Source of the DNA: Actinomycetes bacterium
GTDB lineage: Bacteria; Actinomycetota; Actinomycetes; Actinomycetales; Cellulomonadaceae
NCBI GenBank assembly: GCA_023390875.1
Contig: JAEWCA010000028.1
Span: 1 to 18,671 of the forward strand
Reading direction: 5' to 3'
Length of the DNA: 18,671 bases
The notes beneath the pieces were generated by a model. The model was not told where the DNA came from, made no database searches, and worked only from the letters and a program-made list of their open reading frames with translations. A program made the position numbers and the translations under genes. Every line of letters begins with the position of its first letter. Position 1 is the first letter of the stretch. Shown one piece after another: positions 1-12,337 of this stretch.

Positions 1-32
1 GCCGCCGTGCCCGCGGAGCCACCCGGTGTCGA

Positions 33-701
33 CTAGCGGGCGGCCCGCCGGACCCGCTCGCGCTCCAGACCGTCGAGCACGAGCCCGAGCGTGAACTCGA
101 ACTCGGCCCGGGTGTCGCACACGCTGAGCGCGCCGTCGACCTCGTGCACCACGGACGCGGCCATGCGGGCGAGGTTCGGCATCTGCTGCGCGATCGACGA
201 CATCGTGTCGGGGTCGGGCGCGGCGTCGCCGTCGGGCTCGAACAGCTCGGTGCTGAACCCGAACACCATCGACCCGAGCGAGTGGATCGCCCGGTGCGCG
301 AGGTCGTCGTCGACACCGGCCTCGGTGAGCGTCCCGACGAGCTGCTCGTAGAGCGCCCACGCGGACGGCGGCGTCTGCTGCTGGGTGCCGATCAGCCCGG
401 GCGCCCAGGGATGGCGCACCATGACGTCGCGTGCGGCGAGGCACCGGCGGCGCACGGCGTCGACCCACGAGTCGGCGGTGATCGCGGCGGCCTCGCGCAC
501 GACGAGGCGGGTGGCCTCGTCGGCGAGCGCGGCGAGCAGCGCGTCCTTGCTCGGCACGTGGTGGTACAGCGACATGGCCTCGCACTCGAGCTCGGCGGCG
601 ACGCGGCGCATCGTGACGGCGGCGAGGCCGTCGGCGTCGGCGATCGCGACACCGGCGGCGACGACCCGGTCGCGGCTGAGCGCCTCGCGGACTGGCGGCA
701 T
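33..701 (-). CDS. TetR/AcrR-family transcriptional regulator
   Basis: Predicted DNA-binding repressor of 222 residues, a normal TetR length. The N-terminal helix-turn-helix is visible at about residues 29-52 (VTMRRVAAELECEAMSLYHH followed by VPSKDALL), the classic TetR recognition-helix pattern. The C-terminal helical ligand-binding half is generic, so no effector can be named. The ATG at 701 was chosen because it is preceded by an AAGGGGG ribosome-binding site and puts the HTH at the usual distance from the N-terminus; the frame stays open to 1250, but that extension would run through the divergent membrane gene. It is divergent from the membrane protein gene at 780, and a palindrome lies in the shared gap, so it probably represses that gene and itself. 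Family assignment is firm; target and ligand are inference. Confidence 0.93.
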   Translation of the reverse strand: MPPVREALSRDRVVAAGVAIADADGLAAVTMRRVAAELECEAMSLYHHVPSKDALLAALADEATRLVVREAAAITADSWVDAVRRRCLAARDVMVRHPWAPGLIGTQQQTPPSAWALYEQLVGTLTEAGVDDDLAHRAIHSLGSMVFGFSTELFEPDGDAAPDPDTMSSIAQQMPNLARMAASVVHEVDGALSVCDTRAEFEFTLGLVLDGLERERVRRAAR

Positions 702-725
702 GGAACCCCCTTGTGACCTGCTGAT

Positions 726-756
726 CTTACGCTGTACGTTCGCCTTACACCGTAAG
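726..756. promoter_or_regulatory. Probable TetR operator in the divergent promoter
   Basis: An imperfect inverted repeat sits between the two divergent genes: CTTACGCTGTACG at 726-738 and CTTACACCGTAAG at 744-756. The arms match at 11 of 13 positions with a 5-bp spacer. Location, size and symmetry fit a TetR-family operator controlling both genes. Binding is inferred from position only. Confidence 0.6.
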
Positions 757-779
757 GCAGCACCCCCGAGGAGGATCTC

Positions 780-1214
780 GTGACCACCCTGACCGCACCG
801 CAGCCGCCGATCACGACCACCAGGAACAGCCCACGGACCGTCGTCTCGGCCCTGTGGCTGTTCGCCGTCCTGTGCTACCTGTACTGCGACGTGCTCGGCT
901 TCTTCGTGCCCGCCGACCTCGCCGCGATCCTCGACGGCACCGTCGGCGGCCTCGAGCTCACCGACGGCTTCCTGCTCGCGTCGGCCGTGCTCATGACGAT
1001 CCCGATGGGCATGGTGCTGCTGTCCCGCGTCGCGCCGCACCGGGTCGCCCGGTGGGGGACCGTCGGCGCCGGCGTGGTCATGACCGTGGTCCAGGTGGGG
1101 TCGCTGTTCGTCGGCTCCGGGCCGCGCCCGCACTACGTGTACTTCTCGGTGATCGAGATCGCGACGACCGGCGCGCTCGTCGCTCTCGGTCTGCGGTGGC
1201 GCCGCGAGGACTGA
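780..1214 (+). CDS. Small four-helix membrane protein, DUF6326-like
   Basis: Integral membrane protein of 144 residues with four hydrophobic segments at about 21-43, 62-83, 91-112 and 118-138. It starts with GTG at 780, preceded by GAGGAGGA at 768-775. The first helix carries an LYCDVLGFF stretch that I associate with the DUF6326 family, usually found beside TetR regulators; that name is from memory and is not certain. No catalytic motif is visible and the function is unknown. It is divergent from the TetR gene and is probably derepressed when that regulator binds its ligand. It converges on tRNA-Ala with only 27 nt between them and no clear terminator. Confidence 0.85.
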   Translation: MTTLTAPQPPITTTRNSPRTVVSALWLFAVLCYLYCDVLGFFVPADLAAILDGTVGGLELTDGFLLASAVLMTIPMGMVLLSRVAPHRVARWGTVGAGVVMTVVQVGSLFVGSGPRPHYVYFSVIEIATTGALVALGLRWRRED

Positions 1215-1241
1215 CCGGCTCGCTGCGCCCGACGTGCTGGG

Positions 1242-1314
1242 TGGAGCCAAGGGGACTCGAACCCCTAACCCCCTGCTTGCAAAGCAGGTGCGCTACCAAT
1301 TGCGCCATGGCCCC
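1242..1314 (-). tRNA. tRNA-Ala (anticodon UGC)
   Basis: A 73-nt cloverleaf on the minus strand. The acceptor arms GGGGCCA and TGGCTCC pair with one G-T wobble, with discriminator A. The anticodon stem CCTGC/GCAGG encloses the loop TTTGCAA, giving anticodon TGC. The T arm carries GGTTCGAGTCC. CCA is not encoded. It is the last of the tRNA-Ile, DLW-39, tRNA-Ala group found downstream of gyrA in many actinobacteria. Confidence 0.97.
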
Positions 1315-1354
1315 GAGATGCGGCGTGCATCCGCCGCAGCCCCCCGCGCGGGAC

Positions 1355-1474
1355 TCACTCGAAGGTGTCGGTGACCTCTGCCCACAGATCGCGCTCGTCG
1401 CGGTCCTGCACGAGCTTCTGGTAGACGACGTAACCGACGGCGGCAACCGCCACGAGGAGCAGGAGCTTCTTCAT
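1355..1474 (-). CDS. DLW-39 family small peptide
   Basis: A 39-residue protein, exactly the family's usual length. It begins MKKLLLLVAVAAVGYVVYQK, a short basic start followed by one hydrophobic segment at about 4-18, and ends with a charged tail holding the signature D29-L30-W31 (RDLWAEVTDTFE). The hydrophobic segment suggests a single-span membrane peptide with the acidic tail exposed. The ATG is preceded by a GGGGGAT ribosome-binding site. The gene lies between tRNA-Ile and tRNA-Ala, with gaps of 21 and 40 nt, the conserved actinobacterial position for this family. No function is known. Recognition rests on length, the DLW motif and the location. Confidence 0.92.
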   Translation of the reverse strand: MKKLLLLVAVAAVGYVVYQKLVQDRDERDLWAEVTDTFE

Positions 1475-1495
1475 CGATCCCCCACGGGTCGGGAG

Positions 1496-1569
1496 TGGGC
1501 CTAACAGGACTTGAACCTGTGACCTCTTCCTTATCAGGGAAGCGCTCTAACCGTCTGAGCTATAGGCCC
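1496..1569 (-). tRNA. tRNA-Ile (anticodon GAU)
   Basis: A 74-nt cloverleaf on the minus strand. The acceptor stem GGGCCTA/TAGGCCC is fully paired with discriminator A. The anticodon stem CTTCC/GGAAG encloses the loop CTGATAA, giving GAT. The D arm AGCTCAGACGGTTAGAGC and a T loop with GGTTCAAGTCC are canonical. CCA is not encoded. Confidence 0.97.
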
Positions 1570-1605
1570 GTTGCATCACCCGGTGAACCCGAGTGCGGCC
1601 GGATG

Positions 1606-1635
1606 AGACTACCCCAGGGCAGGCGCCGCGCCCAA
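1606..1635 (-). promoter_or_regulatory. Possible promoter of the tRNA-Ile/DLW-39/tRNA-Ala unit
   Basis: Reading the minus strand, TTGGGC (1635-1630) is followed after 18 nt by TAGTCT (1611-1606), a fair match to an actinobacterial housekeeping -35/-10 pair. The -10 ends 36 nt before the 5' end of tRNA-Ile. Assigned by consensus only. Confidence 0.35.
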
Positions 1636-1646
1636 ACCGGATGCGG

Positions 1647-2560
1647 TCACTCGTCTGTCATCGTGACATGCACGCCGCCGACCAGCGCGGCGACGATGTT
1701 GTAGAGGAACGCCCCGATGGTCGACAGGGCCGTCAGCAGGAACACGTCGATGACCGCGACGAGCGTCGCGCCCGAGACGATCCGCTTGAACTCGACGTAC
1801 TGCAGGATGTCGATCGGGCTCTCCGTGCCGACGATCTGCACGACCAGGTCGTTGATCTTGGTGAACACGTGCAGGCCGTCGAGCGTCAGCCACACGACCG
1901 CGGCCGCGACCACGATCATCACGCCGATCGCCACGGACAGCAGGAACGACAGCTTCATCACGGACCAGGGGTCGACCCGCGAGATCGCGAGGCGGACCCG
2001 GCGTGCGCCGCCGACCGTCGGAATCCGTCCCGTCGCCGGGCGCGGCACCGCCCCGGTGGTCCGCGGCACCCCACCCGTGGTGGGTGCGGGACGGGAGGAC
2101 GTGCGCGGGGGAGCTCCTGCGGCGGGTGCCGAGGCCGGAGTGGTCATGGTCGGGTCCTCGGTACGGGGTCGGGTGACCGAGGCGAACGCGGTGCTCGTGG
2201 CACCGGCCGCCTTCTTGAACCACACGGTGGCGGTGTCGACCGCGACCATGAGGGGAGAGGGCTGGTCGTGCTCGTCGCCGGGCACGGGGGTCGACGGCGA
2301 CGTGGTGGTCCGGTCGTCGCGCGTCGACGTGCGCTGGGGCTCGTTGCCCGTCGTGGGCGCCTGCGCGGACGAGCCGGCGGGCGTCCCGTTCGAGGATGCA
2401 CCGCTCGACGCCGTCCCGTTCGACGGCTCGCCGTTCGGCGACGACGTGACGGTCCGACCCGCGCCCGGCTCCGACCCGCGCGCGGACGCCGACGGACGGC
2501 CGGCCGTCACCGGGGTCGTCGGGCGCTTGCGCGGCGGGATCGAGGGCGGGGTGGACTCGG

Positions 2561-2564
<4 letters not shown>
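1647..2564 (-). CDS. DUF3566 domain membrane protein downstream of gyrA
   Basis: A 305-residue protein. Residues 1-187 are a low-complexity Pro/Thr/Ser/Gly/Arg-rich tail, probably disordered and cytoplasmic. The conserved DUF3566 part is roughly 188-305, beginning [20 protein letters not shown], with membrane segments at about 205-228 and 266-296 joined by a loop containing FTKINDLV. The family is almost confined to actinobacteria and sits next to gyrA; its role is unknown. Its ATG overlaps the gyrA stop by 4 nt (ATGA) and a GGAGGA motif lies inside the gyrA end, so translation is probably coupled to gyrA. The long disordered N-terminus varies between species in this family. Confidence 0.9.
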
Positions 2565-5182
<2,618 letters not shown>

Positions 5183-5231
5183 GTGGTTCCTTCTGTCTGC
5201 TGCTGTCTGTGCGGGCGAGCGTGCTCGGTCC

Positions 5232-7316
<2,085 letters not shown>

Positions 7317-7452
7317 TCAAGTTGTCACACGCGACGGAGGGCCCCGCACGACCACTCGGAGGGCGGATCACTCCATGACGCTGGCGTTCTCGTGTCTAGA
7401 CCGGCACAGACGCGCCAGGAATGACCTCCTGAGTCTACCTGCCGGAGGGCCC

Positions 7453-7477
7453 ACAACCGGGTTTCTCCACCGGTTGT
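7453..7477 (-). terminator. Hairpin between dciA and gyrB, possible terminator
   Basis: ACAACCGG at 7453-7460 and CCGGTTGT at 7470-7477 form a perfect 8-bp stem with a 9-nt loop, 9 nt beyond the dciA stop. No T-run follows on the minus strand, so it is a weak intrinsic terminator at best. It could instead be a leader structure or protein site ahead of gyrB. Confidence 0.35.
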
Positions 7478-7486
7478 CCCCAGGCC

Positions 7487-8062
7487 CTATCCGTACGTGT
7501 CCCGCACACCCCGGCCCTGGACCCGTCTGCGGCCCTTGCCGAACCCCGGTCCGGACGGTCCGAGCACCTTCACCTCCGACACGACGCCCTCGCCGAGCTC
7601 GGCCGCGAACCGCTGCAGCATCGTCGGCGTCGCCCACCCGAGGTGCGTCGCCCAGCTCGTCGAGCTCGCCTGCACCGTGAGCACGCCCGCGTCGAGCGAC
7701 ACGTACGCGCAGTGCTCCGCGACCTCGGGACCCAGCAGCTCCGCCCACCGGTGCTGCAGCGTGCCCGACACCAGGCCGGTGCCCCAGCCGAACTGCCCGA
7801 CGAGCGCGCCGAGGCTGTCGCCGACCGCCTGCGGGTCGCGCGGGCCGGCGCCCGCGGTGCCCGTGGTGTCGATCAGCGGCCGTCGTCGTGGGGCGTCGCC
7901 GGGGCGCAGGCCCTTGGCTCTCGCCGCCTCCTTGGCGCGGTTGAGCGCCGCGGCCGCGACCTGACGTTCGGGCACCAGGTCGACCACGTCCCGCAGGGGA
8001 GCGCCCTCGACGGGCCGGGGGCGGACCGGGGGGAGGAGCGCGTCGTCGTCCTCAGAGGACAC
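7487..8062 (-). CDS. dciA: DciA (DUF721) replicative helicase loader or operator
   Basis: A 191-residue member of the DUF721/DciA family, which handles loading of the replicative helicase DnaB in bacteria lacking DnaC or DnaI. Residues 1-77 are a charged, Arg/Ala-rich and probably flexible extension. The conserved KH-like domain lies at about 78-172, with the family's [15 protein letters not shown] (W106) and [14 protein letters not shown] (W137). The C-terminus is basic (GKGRRR). The GTG start at 8062 overlaps the recF 3' end by 11 nt, so it is probably translationally coupled to recF. Its place between recF and gyrB is the conserved actinobacterial order. Biochemical function is inferred from the family. 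Confidence 0.93.
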   Translation of the reverse strand: MSSEDDDALLPPVRPRPVEGAPLRDVVDLVPERQVAAAALNRAKEAARAKGLRPGDAPRRRPLIDTTGTAGAGPRDPQAVGDSLGALVGQFGWGTGLVSGTLQHRWAELLGPEVAEHCAYVSLDAGVLTVQASSTSWATHLGWATPTMLQRFAAELGEGVVSEVKVLGPSGPGFGKGRRRVQGRGVRDTYG

Positions 8063-9239
8063 GGGCGACCTCGCCCGCCATCACGTCCACGCGGCCGCCC
8101 GCGAGCGGCTCCGGCACGTCTCCCGGGACCGCCGCGGTGATGAGCACCTGCCGCGCGGGGGCGACGAGCTCCGCCAGACGGTCGCGCCGGCGGGTGTCGA
8201 GCTCCGCGAACACGTCGTCGAGGATCAGCACCGGCTCGCCGTCGCGTCCCCAGTCCGCGCCCGTCGTGTCGTCGCTCAGCAGGCCGTACGACGCGAGCCG
8301 CAGCGCCAGCGCGTACGACCACGACTCCCCGTGGCTCGCGTACCCCTTCGCCGGCAGGCCGCCGAGAGTCAGCACGAGGTCGTCGCGGTGCGGCCCGACG
8401 AGGCTCACGCCGCGCTCGATCTCCTTGCTGCGCAGCCGGCCCATGGCCTCGAGCAGCTGGGCCTCGACGAGCTCGGTGGTGGCGGGGTCCGCTGACGCGT
8501 CCTCGCCGAGCGCCGCGTCGAGGGACGCCTTGTACGTGATGACGGCCTCGCCCTGGCCCGAGCTGACCTGCTCGTACGCCTCCGCGACCCGGGGTGCCAG
8601 CTCCGTGACGAGGTCGCGGCGGGCGACGACGAGCTGCGCGCCCGTCTGCGCGAGCTTGGCGTCCCACACGTCGAGCGTGCGCAGGTCCGCACCGCTGCGG
8701 CTCCCGCGCATCGCGGCACCCGCGGACTTGAGCAGCGCCGACCGTTGCCGCAGCACCCGGTCGTAGTCCTGCACGACGCCGGCGATGCGGGGCGTGAGCT
8801 GCACGAGCAGGTCGTCGAGGAACCGCCGGCGGCCGTCGGGGTCACCCTTGACGAGGGCGAGGTCCTCCGGAGCGAACAGCACGGTGCGCAGGATGCCGAG
8901 CACGTCACGCGCGCGGCTGGGCGAGCCGCCGTTCACGCGGGCCCGGTTGGCCTTGCCGGGCGTGACCTCGATCTCGACGAGCGTCGCGCGCGGGTTGCCC
9001 GGGTCGAGCTCCCGGATCACCCGTGTGCGGACGACGGCCCTGGTCGCGCCGGCGCGGACGAGCGCCGCGTCGGACGGCACCCGATGGCTGCCGAGCGTCG
9101 CCATGTAGCCGATCGCCTCGACCAGGTTCGTCTTGCCCTGCCCGTTGGGCCCGACGAGCGCGGTGATGCCCGGGTCGAGCGGGAGCTCGACCTGCGGGTA
9201 CGACCGGAAGTCGGTGAGCGACAGGTGCGCGACGTACAT
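8052..9239 (-). CDS. recF: DNA replication and repair protein RecF
   Basis: A 395-residue SMC-like ATPase that with RecO and RecR loads RecA at single-strand gaps. Walker A is GPNGQGKT at 30-37. The signature region is [15 protein letters not shown] beginning at S302, with LVGPHRDDL before it. Walker B is [11 protein letters not shown] at 338-348. Length is typical of actinobacterial RecF. The ATG lies 7 nt after the gnd stop, so the two are one transcription unit, and the 3' end overlaps dciA by 11 nt. The spacing ahead of the start allows only a weak AAGGG ribosome-binding site, which fits coupling to gnd translation. Confidence 0.98.
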   Translation of the reverse strand: MYVAHLSLTDFRSYPQVELPLDPGITALVGPNGQGKTNLVEAIGYMATLGSHRVPSDAALVRAGATRAVVRTRVIRELDPGNPRATLVEIEVTPGKANRARVNGGSPSRARDVLGILRTVLFAPEDLALVKGDPDGRRRFLDDLLVQLTPRIAGVVQDYDRVLRQRSALLKSAGAAMRGSRSGADLRTLDVWDAKLAQTGAQLVVARRDLVTELAPRVAEAYEQVSSGQGEAVITYKASLDAALGEDASADPATTELVEAQLLEAMGRLRSKEIERGVSLVGPHRDDLVLTLGGLPAKGYASHGESWSYALALRLASYGLLSDDTTGADWGRDGEPVLILDDVFAELDTRRRDRLAELVAPARQVLITAAVPGDVPEPLAGGRVDVMAGEVARVL

Positions 9240-9246
9240 CGGGCCC

Positions 9247-10194
9247 TTACGCGGACGGCGGGACCGCGGCGTTCGGCACCGGGGTCGTGCTGGTGACCGG
9301 GCCCGTCGTACCGGCCGGCTTCACCGCGTGGCCACCGAACTGCTGACGCAGCGCCGCGACCGCCTTCATCGCGGGCGACTCCTCCTGGCGGGAGGCGAAG
9401 CGCGCGAACAGGCTCGCCGAGATCACCGGCGCGGGCACCGCCAGGTCGATCGCCTCGTCGACCGTCCACCGGCCCTCGCCCGAGTCCTCGACCCAGTCGT
9501 CGATCTCCGCGAGGCCCGGGTCCTGCTCGAGCGCCTGGACGAGCAGCTCCAGCAGCCACGAGCGGACGACCGTGCCGCGGATCCACGCCTTCATGGTCCC
9601 GTGCACGTCGGTGACCAGGTCCTTCGCGGCGAGCAGCTCGTAGCCCTCCGAGTACGCCTGCATCAGGCCGTACTCGATGCCGTTGTGCACCATCTTCGCG
9701 AAGTGGCCCGCACCGACCGCGCCGGCGTGCACGAAGCCCTCCTCGCGCGGGCCCTCGGGGCGCAGCGCGTCGAAGACCGGCATGACCCGCTCGACGAGGG
9801 AGGCGTCGCCGCCGACCATGAGGCCATACCCGTTGGCCAGGCCCCACACGCCGCCCGAGACGCCGGCGTCGAGGAACCCGATGCCGTTCTGGGCCAGCAG
9901 ATCGGCGTGCGGCTGGTCGTCCTGGTAGTACGAGTTGCCGCCGTCGATGACGATGTCGCCGCTGGTCAGGAGGCCGGCGAGGTCGCGGATGACCGCGTCG
10001 GTGATGTTGCCCGACGGGACCATCACCCAGACGACCCGCTCACCCGCCGGCAACGCCTCGACGAGTGCCTCGAGCGACGGGACGTCGGTGACGTCCGGGT
10101 TCCGGTCGAAGCCCGTGACCTCGATGCCGGCGGCACGCATGCGCTGCCGCATGTTCGCGCCCATCTTGCCCAGTCCGACCAGACCGATGTGCAT
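9247..10194 (-). CDS. gnd: 6-phosphogluconate dehydrogenase, short form
   Basis: Oxidative decarboxylation of 6-phosphogluconate to ribulose 5-phosphate in the pentose phosphate pathway; cytosolic. At 315 residues it belongs to the short class rather than the ~470-residue E. coli type. The Rossmann motif GLGKMG is at 7-12, the substrate-binding GGNS at 85-88 and SGG at 113-115, and the catalytic segment [11 protein letters not shown] has K167, N171 and E174. The cofactor loop reads GFDRNPD: D30 replaces the Asn of NADP-dependent Gnd, which may favour NAD+ (inference). The C-terminal 25 residues are a Pro/Thr/Ala tail. The ATG is preceded by GAGGAGAGG at 10204-10212. A metabolic gene between dnaN and recF is normal for actinobacteria. 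Confidence 0.95.
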   Translation of the reverse strand: MHIGLVGLGKMGANMRQRMRAAGIEVTGFDRNPDVTDVPSLEALVEALPAGERVVWVMVPSGNITDAVIRDLAGLLTSGDIVIDGGNSYYQDDQPHADLLAQNGIGFLDAGVSGGVWGLANGYGLMVGGDASLVERVMPVFDALRPEGPREEGFVHAGAVGAGHFAKMVHNGIEYGLMQAYSEGYELLAAKDLVTDVHGTMKAWIRGTVVRSWLLELLVQALEQDPGLAEIDDWVEDSGEGRWTVDEAIDLAVPAPVISASLFARFASRQEESPAMKAVAALRQQFGGHAVKPAGTTGPVTSTTPVPNAAVPPSA

Positions 10195-10274
10195 GGCGTT
10201 TCGCCTCTCCTCGACGACCGTGAGCCGGCCGATCCCGTGTCACCCCAGCGTCACTCTGCCCCAGCCGCGGCGTC

Positions 10275-10301
10275 GGTGCACCAGCGCCGGACCGGTGCAC
10301 C
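10275..10301. repeat. Inverted GGTGCACC repeat in the dnaN-gnd gap
   Basis: The self-complementary octamer GGTGCACC occurs at 10275-10282 and 10294-10301, so the two copies can pair as an 8-bp stem with an 11-nt loop. It lies in the 204-bp gap between dnaN and gnd. It could be a dnaN terminator or attenuator, or a site for a dimeric protein. No T-run follows. Confidence 0.4.
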
Positions 10302-10398
10302 TCCGTGCTGCCGTGCTGCTCGGCTGCCGACGCCGTTCGGCACCCGGTGCGGGGCCATCCGACGGTCGCCGCTGCGGCCGCCGTTCCCGGGCCGTCGC

Positions 10399-11529
10399 TC
10401 AGCTGGCGAAGCGGATGGGGACCAGCAGGTAGCGGTACTCCTGCAGGTCCTCGCCCTCGAGCGACTCCTGCCCGGTGAACTCGACCGGCTTGTTCGGGTG
10501 CGTGAACGACAGCCGCACGAACGTCGTGTCGAGCGCGCTGAGGCCGTCCAGCAGGAACTGCGGGTTGAACGCGACCGAGATGTCGTCGCCCACGAGCGTC
10601 GCCTCGAGGGCCTCGGACGCCTGCGCGTCGTCGCCCTGGCCCGCGTCGAGCACGACCTGACCCTCGGTGAACGACAGCCGGATCGGGGTGTTCCGCTCGG
10701 CGACGAGCGCGACACGCTTGGCCGCGTCGGCGAGCGCCTGCGTGAGGACGACCGCGTGGATCGGCGTCTCGTCGGGGAACAGGCGCCGGACGGCCGGGTA
10801 GTCGCCGTCGACGAGCAGGCTCGTCGTCTGCCGGCCCGCGGCCTCGAAGCCGATGAGGTCGACGCCCGCACCCGTCGAGAGCGCGACCGTGACCGACCCG
10901 GCGCTGCCGAGCGACTTCGCCGCGTCCGACAGCGTGCGAGCGCGGACCAGGGCCACCGTCGAGATGTCCGGGCTGGCCGGCTTCCACGTCAGCTCGCGCA
11001 GCGCGAGCCGGTAGCGGTCGGTCGCGAGCAACGTGACCTTCTCGCCCTCGATCTCGACGCGCACGCCCGTGAGCAGGGGCAGCGTGTCGTCCCGGCTCGC
11101 GGCCACCGACACCTGGGCGACGGCGTGCGTGAGCTCGTCGCCGTCGACCGTGCCGGCCGTCGCGGGCATGGCGGGCAGGTTGGGGTAGTCCTCGACCGGC
11201 ATCGTCAGGAGCGTGAACCGGCTCGCGCCGCAGGTGACGACGACCTTGGTGCCCTCGAGCACCACGTCGACCGGCTTGGCCGGCAGCGCGCGGGAGATCT
11301 CCGCCAGCAGACGACCCGAGACCAGGACGGTGCCGGGCTCGCTCACGTCCGCGGGGATCTGCGACCGGGCGCTGACCTCGTAGTCGAAGCTCGAGAGCTG
11401 GATGGTGCCCGTGGTGTCCGCCTCGATGCGGACGCCGGCGAGCACGGGGACGGGCGGTCGGGTCGGCAGGCTGCGCGCCGTCCACGTGACGGCGTCGGCC
11501 AGAACGTCACGTTCGACCCGGAACCTCAT
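10399..11529 (-). CDS. dnaN: DNA polymerase III beta sliding clamp
   Basis: A 376-residue processivity clamp that encircles DNA as a dimer and tethers polymerase III and other partners. Length and the three repeated clamp folds (about 1-120, 128-250 and 252-376) are standard. It begins MRFRVERDVLADAVTWTARS with the actinobacterial LPTRPPVPVLAGV segment, and ends YRYLLVPIRFAS, equivalent to the C-terminal strand lining the partner-binding pocket. The ATG is preceded by AGAGGTGA. It lies directly across oriC from dnaA and is the first gene of the dnaN-gnd-recF-dciA-gyrBA run; its promoter should lie in the 11530-11750 part of the origin gap. Confidence 0.98.
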   Translation of the reverse strand: MRFRVERDVLADAVTWTARSLPTRPPVPVLAGVRIEADTTGTIQLSSFDYEVSARSQIPADVSEPGTVLVSGRLLAEISRALPAKPVDVVLEGTKVVVTCGASRFTLLTMPVEDYPNLPAMPATAGTVDGDELTHAVAQVSVAASRDDTLPLLTGVRVEIEGEKVTLLATDRYRLALRELTWKPASPDISTVALVRARTLSDAAKSLGSAGSVTVALSTGAGVDLIGFEAAGRQTTSLLVDGDYPAVRRLFPDETPIHAVVLTQALADAAKRVALVAERNTPIRLSFTEGQVVLDAGQGDDAQASEALEATLVGDDISVAFNPQFLLDGLSALDTTFVRLSFTHPNKPVEFTGQESLEGEDLQEYRYLLVPIRFAS

Positions 11530-11969
11530 GCGTCACCTCTCGTCGTTCGGGCCTGTCCGGCGACCCGGCTCGCACGGTCGTCGTGCGCACGGGGCGTGGC
11601 GATTCGTTCGTCCGCCGCGACTCGTCGTCGACCCGTTCCCGGGCGTCGGTCCGTCAGGGCGGGACAGGCGTCAGGCGAACACTACGCGAGAGGTCCGACG
11701 CTCGGTACAGAGCCTCTGCCCGGCACGTGCAGCGGCGACGTGGGTCGCCCGCCCGGCCCCGTCGTCCGCACAACGGCGGTGTGTGGATCCAGCAGACAGG
11801 GAAGGGTCGTCGTCGTCATCGGGGGTGTGCATCGTGTGGATCTCGCCCGTCCGTGCAGGTCAGCGTCCGTTCCGCATGTGGACCCGCTGTGTGCGTGGCC
11901 GGCCCTCGGTCGTGGACGACGGTGGACGACCGCGAGGTCGCCCGTCCCCGTCCACCGTCCACACCCCCT

Positions 11970-12010
11970 TGGTCCACATGTGGACGGGCCTTCATCCACC
12001 GTCGTCCACA
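11970..12010. promoter_or_regulatory. Dense DnaA-box cluster within oriC
   Basis: TGGTCCACA (11970-11978) is immediately followed by the opposed TGTGGACGG (11979-11987), forming the palindrome GTCCACATGTGGAC, and TCGTCCACA lies at 12002-12010. The first and third are one base from the consensus TTGTCCACA. The back-to-back arrangement could seat a pair of DnaA molecules. Confidence 0.7.
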
Positions 12011-12274
12011 GGTGTGTGCACAGGTGTGAACATTCGTCCCATGCATGTCTCACTCGGCGCCTGAGAGTTGCGGTCAAGCCCATCGCATCGATTCGACGGT
12101 GAGAGTTGTCTCATCGGGTTCGGCCCGATTTGTCCGCGACGGCTCGTCCGAGTTCGGGGTTTCTGACCGTTTGTGCAGGTCAGAGCGTCGCGGACGCGCC
12201 TGCGCTCGGCACGGCGCCGTCCTGCTCCGATCGGGTGAATGTCGTCACAAGCATCCCCAGGTGCCTGTGGATGC

Positions 12275-12283
12275 TGTGGATAA
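12275..12283 (-). promoter_or_regulatory. Perfect DnaA box (TTATCCACA) at the dnaA side of oriC
   Basis: TGTGGATAA on the plus strand is the exact complement of the classical TTATCCACA box. It abuts TGTGGATGC at 12266-12274, giving two adjacent boxes in the same orientation, 55 bp downstream of the dnaA stop. Confidence 0.85.
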
Positions 12284-12337
12284 CTTCTGGGGAGACGACC
12301 GGGCGAACACGTCGTCCGGCACCGAAAACGGGCGCCG

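Larger units (their letters stand above)
11530..12337. other. oriC: Chromosomal replication origin oriC (dnaA-dnaN intergenic region)
   Basis: The 808-bp gap between dnaA and dnaN contains no gene and is dense in DnaA-box-like nonamers around the TGTGGA/TCCACA core. Boxes seen: TGTGGATCC 11782, TGTGGATCT 11835, TGTGGACCC 11877, GTGGACGAC twice at 11912 and 11922, CCGTCCACA 11955, TGGTCCACA 11970, TGTGGACGG 11979, TCGTCCACA 12002, TGTGGATGC 12266 and the perfect TGTGGATAA 12275. Many relaxed boxes in both orientations are typical of high-GC actinobacterial origins. No strongly AT-rich unwinding element stands out; 12100-12180 and the bases around 12275-12290 are the least GC-rich parts. Open frames across it are antisense or chance frames. 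Confidence 0.92.

Noticed and set aside
702..1250. N-terminal extension of the TetR gene up to 1250
   Set aside because: It would overlap the divergent membrane gene completely. The ATG at 701 has a proper ribosome-binding site and gives a standard TetR length.
9133..12102. A 989-codon plus-strand frame across gnd, dnaN and oriC
   Set aside because: It is antisense to two certain genes and runs through the DnaA boxes; the composition is that of a shadow frame.
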